NCBI GenBank assembly: GCA_024734555.1
Contig: JANPWX010020199.1
Location: forward strand, 3,356,762-3,420,761
Source of the DNA: Trochalopteron elliotii
Lineage: Eukaryota > Chordata > Aves > Passeriformes > Leiothrichidae
DNA length: 64,000 bases
Reading direction: 5' to 3'
Below the pieces are notes generated by a model. The model was not told the DNA's origin, made no database searches, and was given only the letters and a program-made list of their open reading frames with translations. The number at the start of each line of letters is the position of its first letter. Position 1 is the stretch's first letter. Position numbers and translations under genes: made by a program. Positions 12,677-25,500 of this stretch are shown here, in pieces.

Positions 12677-13592
12677 ATCTTTGAATTAGTAGAACTTGTT
12701 GGCAATAGTATCAACAGGCAGCAGTTTTTGTCCTAGTCAGAGAAGAGAAAGGAGTGAGGATATGTGACACACATGTGTCCTTTGGGGCACAAAGGTCAAG
12801 TGGAGAAGGAGGGGAAGGAAGTGCTTCAAGGTGAGGCCGTGGTGAGGACTGTGGTGAAACAAACTGTCCCCTCTGATGCATGAAGCCCACGGGGGATGCA
12901 GAGATCCACTCGCAGCCCATGAGAAAAGTGCTCACGCAGGAGCAGGTGGATGCCAGAGAAAGTTGTGATCCAGTGGGAGACCCAAATAGAGAGAGAGGAG
13001 AGAGAGCACCTCTGCTTCCAAAGATAGAGAGGGCCCTTGCTTCCAAACTAGAGCAGCCTGTCTTTAGAGGACTGCATCCCATGGATGAATGACCCACGAC
13101 GCAGCATTTTTGGGAAAACTTTGCCCATGGGAGACTCCTGTCATAGCAGTTTTGGCAGGACTGCTGTACATGAAATTAGAGCCACGCTGGAGAAGTTCAT
13201 GGGGAACTGCCTCCTATGGGAGGGACCCCATTGCATAGCAAAGACTGTTCTCTCTGAGCAAAGGGAAGATCTCAAGCGATGAACTGACCGAAACTGCCAC
13301 ACTACCTGTTCTAGTGGTGGGAAGAAGGGAGGGGCTGGGGAAAAAAAATATGTTTTAAAGGTTTATTTTAATTCTCATTATCCTCCTCTCACTTGGTTAA
13401 TAATAAATTTACTTTATACCTTTAAATTTGAACCTGTTTTGCCCCATTAGAGTGTTTTCTCCTAGTCTGCATCTCAACCCATGAACCCTTCATTATTTTT
13501 TTTTCCCTCTCCTCTGCCCAGCTGAGAGCAAGAAAGGGTGAGTGAATGGCTTTTGTGAGTGCCTGGCATATGGCCAGTGTCAAACCACTGCA

Positions 13593-16010
13593 ATGGGTCT
13601 GTTGTTTTGGGGTCTTTTGCCTTAAATTTCTTTCCAAAGACATATTTCTTTATTGATATATGTGCATAAGTTTACAATAATAATTATCTGCAGCAAAGTG
13701 ATGCTGGACCTTAGGGCTGATGCTGGACCTTAGAGATATGACTTTGTTCCAGGCTTCTTAAGAGAAAATACATTTGAAGGTAAGCTTTTTTACAACCTGC
13801 TGGGCTTAACTCGCCCTTAATTACCACCTTTTGCAGCGTCCATTCCTGTCTTTTCCTTGCCAGAGAGGAACTTTCGGGTTGTTTTGTTTTGTTTTCACTT
13901 TTTGTGTATGCATCCATATCACCTTCAACATTTTCTTCTTCCCTCCACCCCAGAACATGTTGTCAGGACTATTTCTGCCTCTAGATTTAACCATCATTTT
14001 AAATAAAGAGCAAACTGCTTCTAGAGTGATAATTCTACTTAGGAATAGATAGACTTTCACAAGCTTAAATCCTGAAAGGTACACGAAATGGTCTTCTTTA
14101 AACTACATGTTGCCATGGTTACATCCTTCTGCAGCTCAGATGAGGATGGGGGCCAATTATCAAGTTTTGTTTGCTTGATTTTAAGTAGTTTGTTACCTGG
14201 ATACTCAATAAATAAGAAATCTGAAAAAAGACTTGTTTTCTTCTCCCTAACTGAAGGAAAGAGAAAACAGTAGTACCTACATGTTAAAAAATCCAACAAT
14301 ATTCAGATTCTTAGTTATGGGGTGAAAGTACTTCTGAAGTGTTTGCTTTTAGGGAGGTTTTTTGAGAGGCCTGCAAATAGATTTTGAATGAACATCATAA
14401 TGTGAATTGTGGAAAAAGCAGTTGGTCACATAATATAACTGTGAATCAAGGAAAGGTGGAGAGTCAGGGTTAAATTACACTGGTTTTCATCATTATTTAG
14501 ACAATAACAGTGTTTTTCTGTGAGTATCACTTGATACCTAATTAATGAAAGAAAAAATCCTTTCTTCTGGGTTGAGGCACAGTGATTCTTAACTGGTGTC
14601 ACTGCTTCTCCTGCTTTTTAAAGACGTCCAGAGCATGTTGTGTATGGTATCCTGTTCATGTGCTTAATCAGAAGCTTTGGTAACAAGCTGAAGATGGAAA
14701 AGTGAAGTTGGACAGAGAAAGCAACTCAAAAGAGGGCAAGTTTAAAATACTGTCCTGACAGTATTCCTAATAGTTTATGTGGGCAGTGACAAAACAGTAT
14801 TTTAATTTTTATCTGGGTTCCTTTCTATTAATTTATTCAATCTCCTGCTTGTTACTGAAGTTTCAGATTAAGCTTAAAGATATGAATGCATTGCCATAAT
14901 AAATTCATAAGTGATATTTAAAGAGCAAAGGTTTGAATGACATAGATTAACTCAGTGTAGCAGAGCTGAAGAAAGGATTTGCAGAGATGCCAAAGCAGTC
15001 ATAAGTGACTGCTAGAACCTCCTTAATTAAAAAAACAAAACAAAAACCAAAACATAAACCTGGAATGCAATGGGCACAGAAGGTGTTTCATATAAATTCA
15101 GGCTTAACTTGAAACTATTAGTACTATTTTAATTAATCTTTAAAAAGGTTAAGAACAACTAATTTGAAGGAGATTGTTGAAATGTAAGATATCTATTTGG
15201 AACATGGGGAAACTAATATGTTAAAAAAGGGACACATATTTTTAATATGCACCTAAAATTTGAATTGGTATTCCTTTATCTCTATTTCACCAGGTATTTC
15301 CTCAAAGCATGAAAAAATATATTTAGACTGCATGGCCTTCAGATTTGCTATTGTTTTTTCCTAGTTAATAGGACACATCTGTCTTAACAAAGCAAGGATC
15401 TGACATTTTAAGGCAAAATCCTTTGGTTCTTCCATTCTCAAATGAAAGATGGCCCTCTTTAGGAATAACTAGTTTGCAATTTGCTTAAATTACTAAGGAG
15501 AATCAAAGAACATAATTTTCCTTTGTAAATGAAATGAAATTGATAATAACCAAGAAGGCTACTAGTACAAGGCAAAACTCTGCATATGCCAGGCGAGCAA
15601 GTCAGTGAAAATGTGATATAAAACATATGTGAGTGGTAGGATTTTGCAATTGCTATTTTTGTTCTGTAATCCTGAATGGCAATTTATTATAAAAATAAGA
15701 AAAGTAAAAAATTATTATCAGTCCTAGCCCTGTAATCTTCCTTTAGATAGGTAGAAAATGTCAGACAGAAAATCTGCTGAAATGCTAATATAAATAATTG
15801 TAGTTTCTGACAGCTCATTTTTGGAAGCAGACTATGGCACAAGAGCCTTGCTAAGACATTTGTGGAAGGTGAAAAGGGAAAGGGTTCCTGGAGGGGAAGC
15901 ACATGTACTCAGGAAAGGGTAACAGCCTCACCAAACTTAAGGATACATGAAGTGTTGATAGGATAGGGTTAAAATGATTTCTAAAGGCATAAGAACAGGA
16001 CCTAGCTTCG
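13593..16010. other. Unique AT-rich DNA with one short tandem repeat
   Basis: A 16-bp motif TGATGCTGGACCTTAG occurs twice at 19-bp spacing (13699 and 13718). Otherwise the sequence contains only short overlapping open frames, none with a recognisable domain. The 5' part of the LTR that ends at 16503 may begin somewhere near the right edge of this block. Confidence 0.5.
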
Positions 16011-16011
16011 C

Positions 16012-16503
16012 TGTAACCAGGATGTTATTTCCATGCTATTATTTTAACCAAACCAAGTATAACTTGCCTAGATAATAAAGCAGGGGAGGAGGGGGAATGA
16101 ATGTGATTCTTAGTTAACACATAGGCCCTGGAAATAAAGGTATTCTTTAGTAAGTCAAGGTGAATCTGTACCTGTACCATAATCATATGATAAATTATCT
16201 TATTGTTAATTGTAAGCGCCTGGTAAGTAAATATGATTATTATCTTAAACACGAATCATGAGAATCTTAAACATGGCTCATGAGAATCAATTGTTCCAAA
16301 TTCATGCTTGGGTAAAATCAATAGAACAATGGGGTTTAATGGTTAACATGTATACTTATGTAACAAGAAAGTATAAAACTGTGTCTATTCCGAACTTCTG
16401 GTGGAGCCAAGATTTGGGTCCTCAGACCCCTGGCTCCCAGAGCTCTCCAATAAAGCACTGCACACAATCATTCTGTGACTGTGTGTTTCTTTCTACGCTA
16501 ACA
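16012..16503 (+). mobile_element. Avian endogenous retrovirus solo LTR, 5' boundary uncertain
   Basis: The 3' half has LTR architecture: TATAAAA at 16372-16378, an AATAAA at 16449-16454 about 70 bp later, a GGTCCTCAGACCCCTGGCTC block between them, and a terminus CGCTAACA ending in CA at 16503. The order fits U3, R and U5 of a gammaretrovirus-like avian LTR in + orientation. I placed the start at TGTAACCAGG (16012) because it is a TG-initial position at a plausible length, but no target duplication matching the right flank (GTATG) is visible there. The downstream sequence is not a primer-binding site, so no provirus follows. Confidence 0.62.
16242..16285 (+). repeat. 22-bp tandem repeat in the LTR U3
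   Basis: Two adjacent 22-bp units (16242-16263 and 16264-16285) share ATCTTAAACA and the TCATGAGA end and differ at about four positions. They lie roughly 90-130 bp upstream of the TATA box. Tandem repeats at this place in retroviral LTRs are usually enhancer repeats; that role is inferred here. Confidence 0.75.
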
Positions 16504-19500
16504 GTATGTGGTCACTTTAGGGAAATTTTCTAGGAGGTGCATCTCTCCAAGACAGAAAATTTGCAGAAGGGTTGTCTTTTCCATTTTTATTTTCTGCTGT
16601 CTTGTGGAGCAGAGGGACTTCTCCCCACTGGTGCATGTCTCGGCAGAACCCACTGCAGTAAGAAATGCTCTTTTTTTCTTTTGGGCAACAATGGCAGAAA
16701 GACTCAAAAACAGTTGATGAAGCACTGAGAAAGCAAAGGGAATGGAATGGGAATAGACCCCCCCAAGAGAGACGTGAGAGCAGACACACAGGAAGGACAG
16801 GAGAGCTCTTGTGCAGCGCATGAGTGAGAGCACCAGGGGTCATGACCATCTGTGATTTTCTGAGCTAATACTATGACCCTTTCAGCTTTGTAACAGCTCT
16901 GAAAAAATAGGCAAGCTACGTTTTCAGGAGGCTAGGGAAGGTATTGGAGAACAGAATGGACCAACAAAAGGGATTGCATCTTGGTGAGATGTTAAAATCT
17001 TCAACGGGAAAGCAGAATACAGCACACATTATATCTGGATATGCCTAGAGACGTACTCACATCTGTGTAGATACACATACACAAAGTAACTTGAGTGGGT
17101 GGCTAAGACTGAGAACTGTAAGCACAATTATTTAATAAATTGATTCTTGCCACTGCTTCAGTGTGGATTTTTTCCTGGTAAAAGATTTCATTGTTTTTCT
17201 CAGCTTTGCCTGCATGTGATCTGCTTTTTGAAGAGAAGGTATAAGAAGAATGTATGTTAAAATGCTACAGGTGTAGAAAGGAGAGGCAGAAGTGAGAAAT
17301 ATTCTTTCAGTTACATGGACATTTTTCATGGTGAATGTTCAATTGCCCTTAGCCAGGGATTCTTATAGTGGGGTAAAGTAATATTTTACTGCGAATACTG
17401 CTCTGCAGCTATGACAACACTAGTGGTTTTCATGCCCCTTCTCTGCAAGTAAACACAGAGCTTTTATTAAGAGATACATGTAGTTCATATGTCTTTTTGT
17501 AAGGGATAAATATATATACTTCCTTTGTTCATATGAAATCAGCTGCAAAACTCTTTTGGGGTCAGATTTTTGCTTAGCAAACTCAGATTCACTTTAGGAT
17601 TTGAGTTATCTTGTAGACAGTGAAATCACAAAGGGAAAGGACAAACAAAAAATATAACAAAGAAATGAACCAGAGGTATGGTTACACACGTCATAGCCAG
17701 ATAATCCCCTTCTGCCAGCCCAGCTTTTACAATGTGGAAATACACACCTCACTCTTTCACTTAAACAAACAAGCAGAAAAAATCATGTTGCCTGGTCAGG
17801 TGTTTGACTTTGCAAGGAGAGGCACTTGTGGACCTGAATTATTTTTGCAAAGAAGGAAGAGTGAGTGTTTGCAGATCCTCAAATGTCAGGAAGTTTGTCC
17901 ATTCTCCTGCCTAAGTCTGCTGGGTGGTGATAAACAACCACTGTGATGTGAAGAGGAAAAGGGGAGACACCCAAATCCAACCAGCTTTTGTCTTGGGGCT
18001 GTCCTGGACAGGAATAGGAAGAAACCCATGCTTCAGTCATGGAGGCTGCAGCCAGGATCCAGCTGTAGGTTGTAGAGCAATTGCAGTGCATTCCTGGGGA
18101 TTGCTGTGCTGGGCTGTGGGCAGGGGCCTCATGCCTAAATATTTTCTGTGGCTTGGCTGTTTCTTAGCTTATAGAATTCAGTCAGATCTTTGGCTTGCTC
18201 TGGATTAGCTTTACCTTTAAAACTGGCTTGGACAGCAGCAGTGGAGAAAAACAGATGTAGCTTGTAATGGCATAAGAAGTCCAGGAACTCTGCAAATATG
18301 TAATTTTATTGAAGAAACAAACAAACCCTATTTTTCATAAAACTAATTTTAGAAAAGACCATTTACCTTTAAAAAGAAAAGTATTAATTTTCAGGGATGT
18401 AATTGGCATGTGATGGGCCAAAGTGACCCATGGGTGATATCATTTGAACTGGTTGTATTTGTACCATGGCTTAATTTAACCTAGAGTGTATGATAGCTGC
18501 ATGTGTATGGTAATCATACTGCTCTGAAAAGAATGTGGCAATCACATACACATATAATTCTTTTTCATTTCTGTCATTATCTCTTGTATATTATGCTTGC
18601 ATATATATCAAGCTGTTAGTTGACTGATGATGTTAACAAGAATGTGGTTAGATTTTATGTCTACTAATCATATTCAGGTTTAAGCTCTAAAAATTAAACT
18701 CAAAGCCTAGACAACCTACCCATTCACTTGGGACTAAGAAATACACCAGCATTCCTGACAATTCTGGTCAGTGATAGACACTTCAAGGAATATTGTGAGT
18801 TTCTTACCTATTTCAAAAAACAGTTAATCACTGTAATTAATCTGTAGTGATTTTGTTTGCTGGACTGCTCTTTGGCAAGACTAATCCTTGCTTCTGATGT
18901 AAAATTTCTCAGATAAACAAGGTATAACTGAATGAATATTGCATTTCAAAGCTAACTAATAAAGGCTTATGAAGACTGAAAACTAAGGAATAAAGAAACT
19001 AGTTAATGCTCTCTGCTTGCATACAACTTCTTCCTTCTTCTGCCCACAACTCCTTTCTTACCAAACTTACTGCTGTTGTTTTAACCTGTCTGCTATCCAT
19101 ATGCAAAACTAAACAGAGCAAACCAGTTGCTTGACTGCAAAAGTAAATGTGAAAAAAGTTTTCTAATACAAGTACGTATCATTATTTATATTAACATAAT
19201 TACTGACCCATAATATTACTACTTTTGACACTGAATTAGTGTGCCTTCTTGCATGACCTAGAAAGGGGACAGAAGTGCTTATAAAAAGCTCTTTTAGCAC
19301 ATGTTTGTGACTTTGTGGCAGGTAGTCATAGATAGGTGCCTGGTGTAAAGGAGGTGTTTTTTCATGTTGCTGGAGAGTGACTGCCAAACAAGGCTTTTAA
19401 ACATCTATAAGTAGGGCAAGGCAGATAAATTTCTATTTAGGAGCCAAACTTACTGGTTTGCCAGATGACTACTCAGGTTCCCTGACGTGTACTTCTTCAT

Positions 19501-22500
19501 AACATCAGTCTGCTTTCGTTATGTAAAAGCATCCAGTGTGTCACATGGGTGGTCTGTCCCTGAGCTGTAACTGCTAATCAATGATGTGTTATCATCACAA
19601 GCTTTTTTTTTTTTTTAGAGATAACTATCCCCCTGTAGAAGTCCCTAGGCATAATGATGGGAAAAATGGAATCACCTCCAAATACACTTGAATTGGGGGT
19701 GATATAGCACAAGGCAAAAGGCTCAAAGGTTAAAACAGCACAGAAAACAAGACAGAGACTGAACTTCTGTTATTGGTAGATGTCTGTCAGAAGCAGAAGA
19801 AGAGCAAATATGCCCAAGAAGTTGGTCTGGTGGCTCTGAATTATTCTTAAGATCTGGTATACACCTGGTGTTTTAGTAATGTGATACTCATTCTCAGTTT
19901 GTAGTCCTGTTATTGCATCAAGTAGCTGAAGAGCTCTTCATGGTTTCCTGTTACCATCACATCAATGACAATTACATCTATGACTGTTGGTATTTTCTAA
20001 GGAAATGAGGGAAAGAGGGTAAGTCACTGACTGCCCTTGCCTCAAAGACAAATATAGCATTCAACAAATCTTGACATTTATAATGATCCTTTGTATTTTG
20101 TAACATCCCTCAATCCAGCCTTAAAAATGTATTTCAATGGAAAGTTAATCAAACTGTTTGAAAATACAAAATATATTTAACAGACATTAATATGTAGCCC
20201 CTGGTTAGTGAAGCAGGCTGAGCAGAGAGCCTTTTCCAGCATTATTTATGAGATATGGATCACTTGAATATCTTTTCTGACAGCTTTACTTCTTGCTGCT
20301 GTCCTGGTGTGTCTCCTTCCTTGTTGCTGTGATTTCAGGGCATGCATGATGTGGAGGTGAGCCAGTTGGAGGGGCACATAAACTGAGGGCTGCTCCTGAT
20401 TTCAAAGTGAATTACCCTGCTAAACACATCCCTCTTTGCTGTTGCTGTGAACTGCAATAATTTTTCTCTATAACCTTCCAGCACCATCCATACAGCTTAG
20501 AAGTGGGATATACATTTACCTTTCCATCTGCCAGATCATATCTTCTGCTTGCTCTGAACTCCAGGAGAAGTGCAGTGCTTCAAGCTTTAGGAGTATGTAA
20601 TTGCTTCTGCAACTGCAGAAGGACAGGATTGTTTATATCTATTTGTACAACTACATTCAGTTCTAAAGATGGAATACACACTAAGAGCTTTCTACCATTA
20701 AATGGATATCAGACAGACTGATACAGAGATACAGGCACTATGGCATTAGCTATATTTTCCTCTCTTGAATAACAAGGCAAGCGGGTGTCCTGAGGATTTG
20801 TTTACAGAAGATGCACATTGCATAATGTACATAAACAGCATTAGGGTTTATAGAGTTGGTGTAAGTCCCTTACAGCACATGACAAGACAAAGCTGATGAT
20901 TATGGGGTAACATTTCCAAAATATGCTGGGGGATATGCCCGTCTTTTAGAAGAATTTTTGTTGTTGTTGTTGTTTTTCATTTAGATGAATGGTTGTAAGT
21001 GATTTAGTTACTTCTGGGAACCCTATCCTGTCCTTGTGCATTTTAGAGAGTTCTAAATGAAAGTCGCTGTTATCAAATGTCCTGTAGCTTCATCTGATCT
21101 TCTCAATTTTAACAGCACTTCCTCATTGTCACAGCATGAACTTCAGCCCAAGCTGGGTAGTACTCCTTCAAACAACACAAATGCTTGAATGTCAGAAGTA
21201 CCTTCAAATAATAAACCCGGTGCCTTTAAGGGTGGTTCATTTGGCATTAAACAGACTTTTCAGCTAATAAATTTCTTGTGTTACAAGAATAATGGCCTTT
21301 TTAATCTTAGCAAGAGTAATTAAACAGACATTTGTTATTAATGATGTTGTTAATGGCACTAGATACTGGCATTTTCACTGTAGATAGAGAGTTGTATGGT
21401 GATTTTTGAAGAGTCTTACTAACTTGATTGGACAGTGAAGCTAAAAACATATTTTTTTTCCCTTCTCCTTCTGAAAGTGTTGGTTTTCTCCCTGTTGTGA
21501 AGAATTTTCATTGCTTTTTGTTAGTTCATATTGGAGACTCTTGCCTTCATCTTCTTTTGTTGGCCAGTATGATAGCAAAAGGATCTGTATACTTTCATTC
21601 TTGGGTTGCCTGGAAGGAGTTTTGCCAAAGGAACGTAGCAGTGTCTACTTCTGCAGTGCTTTTTCAGTGCTTTCTGAGGGTTCCTGTCTGTGTTTCATCC
21701 AGGGGAAATGCGAGTTTGTTACATATCCAGATAAAAATCCTGGCTTTCCAGCTCAGATTAAAGAAACTATTTTGACCTGTGCAATGCAGAGTCAGCCAAG
21801 ACAGCTGACACAGTACCTTCTCCCTGTTTGTTTGTCTTTTTTTTGCTGTTGCATTGTACTGTCTTCCTGATCTTTCTGGTGCCATTCAAGGTATGGAGAG
21901 CAGCAGTAAGTTAAAGTCTGAAGCTCATGTCTCATGTGTCAGACTATTAATGAAGCCTCTGCTTTGGAGCATTGCTCTGAACTGGGGACAATGCCAATTT
22001 CTTCTTTCCTCTGAGTCAATACAAACCCTCTCAGGAGGGTGTTGATGCATATTTTCCATCAAAGAATTGCTCAGCTTTGCTCAGTATAGTGGAACAGTTC
22101 ATAACTTTCAAGAAGATACCTTCATTCTACTTCCTTTCTTACAAATAAATTTTTAGTATCATGGCTTCAGATAATCTTACTTCAGACTTCCTGCTCTATG
22201 CTTTACACATCTTCCTCTTGATGTTTAGAGATCACCGGTAGCTGACTGAAATCACAACATCTCATGTGTTTTCTTACCATCATTTACCAATTCTAGGACC
22301 ATTGCTGAATAAAGTGTGGGTTTTTTTACAATGCAGGACTCTAAGCCCTTCCTGATGAAAACAAAGAGTAACAACTTTTTCATGAAATGAAGGGCTTTTC
22401 TGGCCAGGCTAAGAAAGACCTTTTACAGTGGCATGGGACCCTCTAGCACTCCTTGTGTCTTCCACATCTTAATTTCTCCTGAGAAAAATGCTAGACAAAA

Positions 22501-25500
22501 AGCATTTAAAAAAATCCCCTGAACTCTAGAGACCAGATTTTTTCTGCGTTTGGATTATGTCTGTCAGTAAATGCTTTCCAAGCTCTCATGTTTCTGTGAA
22601 TTCCAGTTTACACCTTTTAAAAGCGCTCCTTCTTGCTTCGTTTTCTGTCTTCCAGGGCTTGATCTCATCTTGGAGCCTGTTTCAAATCACAAGCTTAACT
22701 TGCCTTTGCTGCCTTTTCTAAGTATTACTTTACACTAAAAAGATGGGAAAAAAAACCCAAATAAAACAAAAAAAGCCCTGGCATCAGTTGCTAATTTCCC
22801 TTTCTCTGTCAAGATTACACTAGTAGCTCTGAGTAATTTGTCCTCATTTTCTCAAGGGAGTAGTACTGAAATAATCCAGTGTTTATTTTTATACAAATTC
22901 TCAAACTCCTGCAATGTTTTGGAGACTTCCTGGGATGTTTCTAGTTTTTTCACAGGCTAAAAGGCCATTCTCAGAGGTAGGTCCTTCATGTAAACCTAAA
23001 AATGGCACTTTCCCACAATACAGCTTATCGGGAAGTTTAAAGTTCAATAGCCCTCTCTTGCTCTCTCTCCCTGTCTCACACACATGAAAGTAAAAAATAA
23101 AAAATGAAAGGGCTGTTCCAGTTCTGCTGAGAGTTTCAATCGTTTCATTTTGGTGTCTTGCCTGATCACGATAATGTAATGGAGTTCGTGATGATCTGGG
23201 GACAGAAGCAAGGTGAATTAGTAGGAAAAAAAGAGCAGCTTTTATTCAATGAATTCTGTCTCATCCATGTAGTAGCTGGTGAGGGAAAATTAGATGCTCT
23301 CAGCTTTCCTCATGCTTTGGATTATGGAAATACTCCTTTATGGACATAGGCACAAGATTAATTCCATACCAAGGAATTAAAACTGAAATGATTTGATTCT
23401 GCTGTGTCTAAAATGCATAACTGTGTAACTTTTGTACTCTGAGGATGTGATTTTCAAAACTGACTTGGTTTTAATCTCATTGTGATTGCTGACAAAACTG
23501 TTGAATTTGGGGACAGCCAGGTTAGAGGTGGGTATATAGGCAGAGACTTGGTTCTCCTGTATTTAATTTCTTGTATTAAGGAATGTGTCTACTTTTGTGG
23601 CATAAATACTGGTTTCAGGATCACAGAAGGAGAAGGGAGTTTCCTTTCCCAGTACTTTGTGCAAGGTCTTATTGCACTGTAGATGCATAGGAAAGAGGTG
23701 GTATCTCAAAGTTTCATCCCTGTTTTTTTTAATTACTTTTTTCTACCCTGAGGGACCCTTGCTGTTAAGACTGTTGTTAAACAAAATATTCTTGCTGGTG
23801 TTGTGTTCTGACAAGCAATTTACAACTCTGTAAACTGATTCATACAGTGTTTTTTGTTGTAAGAGCAAAATCTTGTTTTACATTTTAAAGAACAGCTAAG
23901 GGGAACTTTTCCTGTGCCCAAAGAGACATCTGTCCAGTGAGGCTAAGGAAGTTGGAACATGAATTATCGAAAATAGAAAAGGTTTGAGTATGCAATCCTT
24001 TCAGACAGCTAAAGGCCTGTGGACCCCCTAAGTCTGGAAACAAATTTTCTTATTACGAATATTCCTTGTAAAACAGAAATGGCGGAAGGAAATCAGAATT
24101 CCTGTTTTTTCTCTAGTAAGTTACAGCACCCTACAATCTTTTTCAAGAGGGGAGAAAAACCACATGGGTACTTTAGAGGTTTTGCAATGAGTACCACAGA
24201 AAAGGGTATGAAAACAATGAAGAATTTTAAACCTCTGTCAGCTACTATCCAGCACTAAAATGAGCAGCTGCTGGCACAAAGCTGGTGTTGCAATAGCCAA
24301 AACTGGGAAAATCTAGCCTTGGAAGAGGTGAAGCAGACCACAAGAAATGGGTTTTGACCCAGTACCTTGAGTAGTAATGCACTAGGAAATAGCAAGCAAA
24401 ACCAGCACAGCTCAAAGTGAAAACTTGTAAATCCTAAATTTGTCCCAGTTACATCCCTTCTTCAGGGTGGAGACAGAAAAAGAAAACTGCAGAATAACTT
24501 GGTACAATAATAATTGGGGGGAAAAGTCATAACAAGTTTCAGGACAAGGGTGAGACAATGAACATGAGAGGAAGGTAGCAAGCAGTGCTAAATAGATATT
24601 TGATAAAAGTGGCAATCATACCTAGATGAACATGGAAATAGCTGCCATTTTGGTATGCTAAAAAGGCAAGAAAATGCAGTAATAGCTTCAGACACTAGGA
24701 AGAAAAACTAAGTTCAGGACTCTAACTCTCATGTTCACCAATTCTGCTTTGTAATATTCTGAATACAAAGTATCAAACTAGGCAACTGAAGACAAATAAG
24801 TAGTAGATCATGTCTTCCAGTTAGAGCAGCTAGCATGCCTAATCTCTTCTAAATTTGGAGGATTTTTAATGTTTATGAATGGGATTTATCTTTCTGAATT
24901 GTACCTGTCTTGAAGTTCTATATGAGTCTAGTTTCAGTTAGCCATGCAGTTCTTTCCACAGACAGGAAATGACAAAGGCATCTCCACAGGTCAGCTCTTT
25001 CACAGAGCCATCTTGCCTGAGAAGAAAGTCACCAGGGCTGGTGTAGTTTTTTCGATCAATTGCAATGTCTTGGCAATGGTAACTACAAGCTGCTGTCAGG
25101 CACTCAGTGGAAAAATTAAAAATAGAGTAAACAAAAATAAAGTGAAAAACCAACTTTCAAAATGTCTTCCTAAATATGTCCACAGTTCTGCTTAACAAAA
25201 ATAAAAATTATATTTTTTTTCAATAATTTCAAAATATCTCTTCCTAAACTTTCCCAAGTCTTGGCAAACTCCAGAGGTGACATCTTGAGTATCTGTGTTT
25301 CCAGGTCTGGCTAGTCCATGGGCTGGGACTTGAGGGAGCTTGGTCTCTTTAGCAGTGTATGAGATGAACAGGCAGAAGTCACATGGGGTAATTTTAGAAA
25401 TCTTCCTGAGTAAGTTTTCAGAAATGGCACAGTTCCAGTTTTCTTTGCTTCAACAAGAACTTCATTAAAATCATCTGTTCCCATGGATCATCTACATTTT

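Larger units (their letters stand above)
12258..12709. other. GC-rich insert with CpG island inside the LTR
   Basis: This segment separates two halves of a recognisable LTR and is flanked by the direct repeat ATCAA (12253-12257 and 12710-12714), which may be an insertion-site duplication. Its core at about 12339-12611 is dense in CpG, with a NotI-type GCGGCCGC at 12344-12351 and a run of GCC triplets at 12541-12572. It lies just after the LTR's TATA-like box, where transcripts would start. It could be an inserted retrocopy of a housekeeping-type 5' leader, a nested element, or a native part of an LTR subfamily I do not know. The Ala/Gly/Pro-rich open frames on both strands reflect base composition. 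Confidence 0.5.
12066..13592 (+). mobile_element. Avian endogenous retrovirus solo LTR, interrupted by a GC-rich segment
   Basis: The flanks match a common avian LTR family (ERVL-type, from memory). Recognisable parts are the block TTGGTAGCGGGGGAAGA, AGAAGCTGCTAGAAGCTTCC, GAAGACGGACATACTGCTCG, AACACCTCTGTGATGACAC and the TATA-like ATTTAAGA (12240-12247). Downstream come AAGCCCACGGGGGATGCAGA and degenerate repeats of a CCCATGGGAGGGACCC type, then AATAAA at 13402-13407. The element starts TGTG and ends AACCACTGCA. Flanking pentamers GTGGG (12061-12065) and ATGGG (13593-13597) match at four of five bases, consistent with a decayed 5-bp target duplication. Total length is 1527 bp, of which about 450 bp (12258-12709) is foreign to the family as I remember it. 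No gag, pol or env sequence adjoins it, so it is a solo LTR. Small open frames inside are not genes. Confidence 0.82.

Noticed and set aside
21428..21870. Two overlapping + strand frames of 115 and 119 codons
   Set aside because: They use different frames over the same bases and neither shows a known motif; repeated Phe, Leu and Ser reflect T-rich sequence.
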